Assembly: GCA_937917505.1 (NCBI GenBank)
Contig: CALDMQ010000136.1
Coordinates: 1-6,040 of the forward strand
Length of the DNA: 6,040 nucleotides
Source: an uncultured Erysipelotrichaceae bacterium
Lineage (GTDB): Bacteria > Bacillota_I > Bacilli_A > Erysipelotrichales > Coprobacillaceae
Direction: 5' to 3'
Position 1 is the first letter of the stretch. Every line of letters starts with the position of its first letter. The position numbers and the translations under genes are program-made. The notes under the pieces are model-generated. The model searched no databases. It was not told where the DNA came from and saw only the letters and a program-made list of their open reading frames with translations. Of the stretch, positions 5,212 through 6,040 are shown piece by piece.

Positions 5212-6040
5212 ATAACAATGATTTATATAAATCTTTGATTTCTTCTACACTTGTTTCTCTTGGGTTACCTGGTCTACAAGCATCAGCATAAGCAGATTCT
5301 GCTAAGAAATCTAAATCTTCTTCTTTGACGATATCTTTTAAGTCAGCAGGAATTCCAACATCTTGTGATAATTGTTTTACAGCGTCAATAGCAGCTTTTC
5401 TATATTCTTCTTGATTCATACCAGTTGTATCAACACCCATTGCTTCAGCAATATTTTTATATTTAGTTCCAGTAGCAGGAGCATTGTATTCCATAACAGT
5501 TGGTAAGATAATCGCATTTGCAACACCATGAGGTGTATCATATAAAGCTCCTAATGGGTGAGCCATGGAATGAACAATACCTAAACCGACGTTAGAGAAT
5601 CCCATACCAGCGATATATTGACCTAAAGCCATACCTTCTCTACCTTCAGGAGTATTGTCTACTGCTCCTCTTAATGATTTTGCAATAATTTCAATAGCTT
5701 TGATATGGAACATATCACTCATTTCCCAAGCACCGGCAGTAATATAACCTTCAATTGCATGAGTTAATGCATCCATACCTGTTGCAGCAGTTAAACCTTT
5801 AGGCATTGATGACATCATATCTGGATCAACGAATGCAACAACTGGGATATCATGTACGTCTACACATACCATTTTTCTGTCTTTTTCAGCATCAGTGATA
5901 ACATAGTTGATCGTTACCTCTGCTGCAGTTCCAGCAGTTGTAGGTACAGCAAAGATTGGTGTACAAGGGTTTTTAGTATCAGCAACACCTTCTAAACTTC
6001 TTACATCAGCGAATTCAGGGTTTCTATCAATGATACCTAC
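5210..6040 (-). CDS. fucO: Lactaldehyde reductase, iron-containing alcohol dehydrogenase (5' part missing)
   Basis: The frame is open from the right edge to TAA at 5212-5210, giving 276 residues. The ATG at 5872 is internal, since the 56 codons upstream continue the family match: VGIIDRNPEFADVRSLEG, then PTTAGTAAEVTINYVITD. Fragment residues D90, H94 (DALTHAIEGY), H157 (HSMAHP) and H171 (TPHGVANAI) are the metal ligands. Their spacing (4, 63 and 14) equals that of E. coli FucO D196, H200, H263 and H277, which places the first visible residue near position 107 of about 382. FucO reduces L-lactaldehyde to L-1,2-propanediol with NADH during anaerobic fucose or rhamnose breakdown, and its active-site metal is Fe2+. 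The missing N-terminal part would hold most of the nucleotide-binding domain. Local GC is higher than in neighbouring genes, consistent with strong expression or different ancestry. Related group III alcohol dehydrogenases are the main alternative, but the match to FucO is close throughout. Confidence 0.93.
   Translation of the reverse strand, partial: VGIIDRNPEFADVRSLEGVADTKNPCTPIFAVPTTAGTAAEVTINYVITDAEKDRKMVCVDVHDIPVVAFVDPDMMSSMPKGLTAATGMDALTHAIEGYITAGAWEMSDMFHIKAIEIIAKSLRGAVDNTPEGREGMALGQYIAGMGFSNVGLGIVHSMAHPLGALYDTPHGVANAIILPTVMEYNAPATGTKYKNIAEAMGVDTTGMNQEEYRKAAIDAVKQLSQDVGIPADLKDIVKEEDLDFLAESAYADACRPGNPRETSVEEIKDLYKSLL

Noticed and set aside
5210..5872. fucO starting at the ATG at 5872 (220 residues)
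   Set aside because: The 56 upstream codons to the window edge continue the FucO match (PTTAGTAAEVTINYVITD), so this Met is internal.

Overview
The window is low-GC, densely packed DNA from a bacterium of the Firmicutes (Bacillota). The AT-rich codons, strong AGGAGG-type ribosome binding sites, standard genetic code (TGG for Trp, no in-frame TGA) and gene content fit a gut member of the Erysipelotrichia or a related low-GC anaerobe. That placement is an inference; no rRNA or tRNA is present to fix it.

Layout, left to right. (1) A minus-strand gene cut by the left edge encodes a membrane-anchored cell-wall amidase with Ig-like spacer domains. It seems to have its own extended -10 promoter, just downstream of a terminator. 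(2) A minus-strand operon of three genes reads from about 4217 down to about 761: a CNNM/CorC-type Mg2+ transporter, a YihY/BrkB-family membrane protein, and an RlmD/TrmA-like RNA methyltransferase homologue. The methyltransferase gene overlaps the yihY-like gene by 26 bp. The operon has a good promoter (TTGACT, 17 nt, TAATAT), a hairpin between its first two genes, and an intrinsic terminator at the end. (3) A single plus-strand gene, divergent from the operon, encodes a class I glutamine-amidotransferase-like gamma-glutamyl hydrolase (peptidase C26, PuuD-like). (4) Convergent to it lies a 47-codon minus-strand gene for a single-pass membrane protein, with its own extended -10 promoter. (5) The 3' part of a minus-strand gene for lactaldehyde reductase (FucO) runs off the right edge and ends in a clear terminator.

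Two things stand out. The RlmD/TrmA homologue keeps its TRAM domain and all four Fe-S cysteines. It has lost the catalytic cysteine (Asp instead), the general-base glutamate (Asp instead) and the DPPR motif, so it looks like a pseudoenzyme or an enzyme with changed chemistry. Second, gene ends here are extremely compact: four terminator-like hairpins overlap stop codons. In the one between the convergent genes, a 5-nt loop holds the stop codons of both genes, and the stem can serve both strands.

The genes do not form one evident pathway: envelope and ion homeostasis (amidase, CNNM, YihY), RNA modification or binding (RlmD-like), gamma-glutamyl amide hydrolysis, and sugar-derived lactaldehyde reduction (FucO). 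No mobile element, CRISPR array, tRNA or rRNA was seen, and no gene-free stretch exceeds 300 bases.
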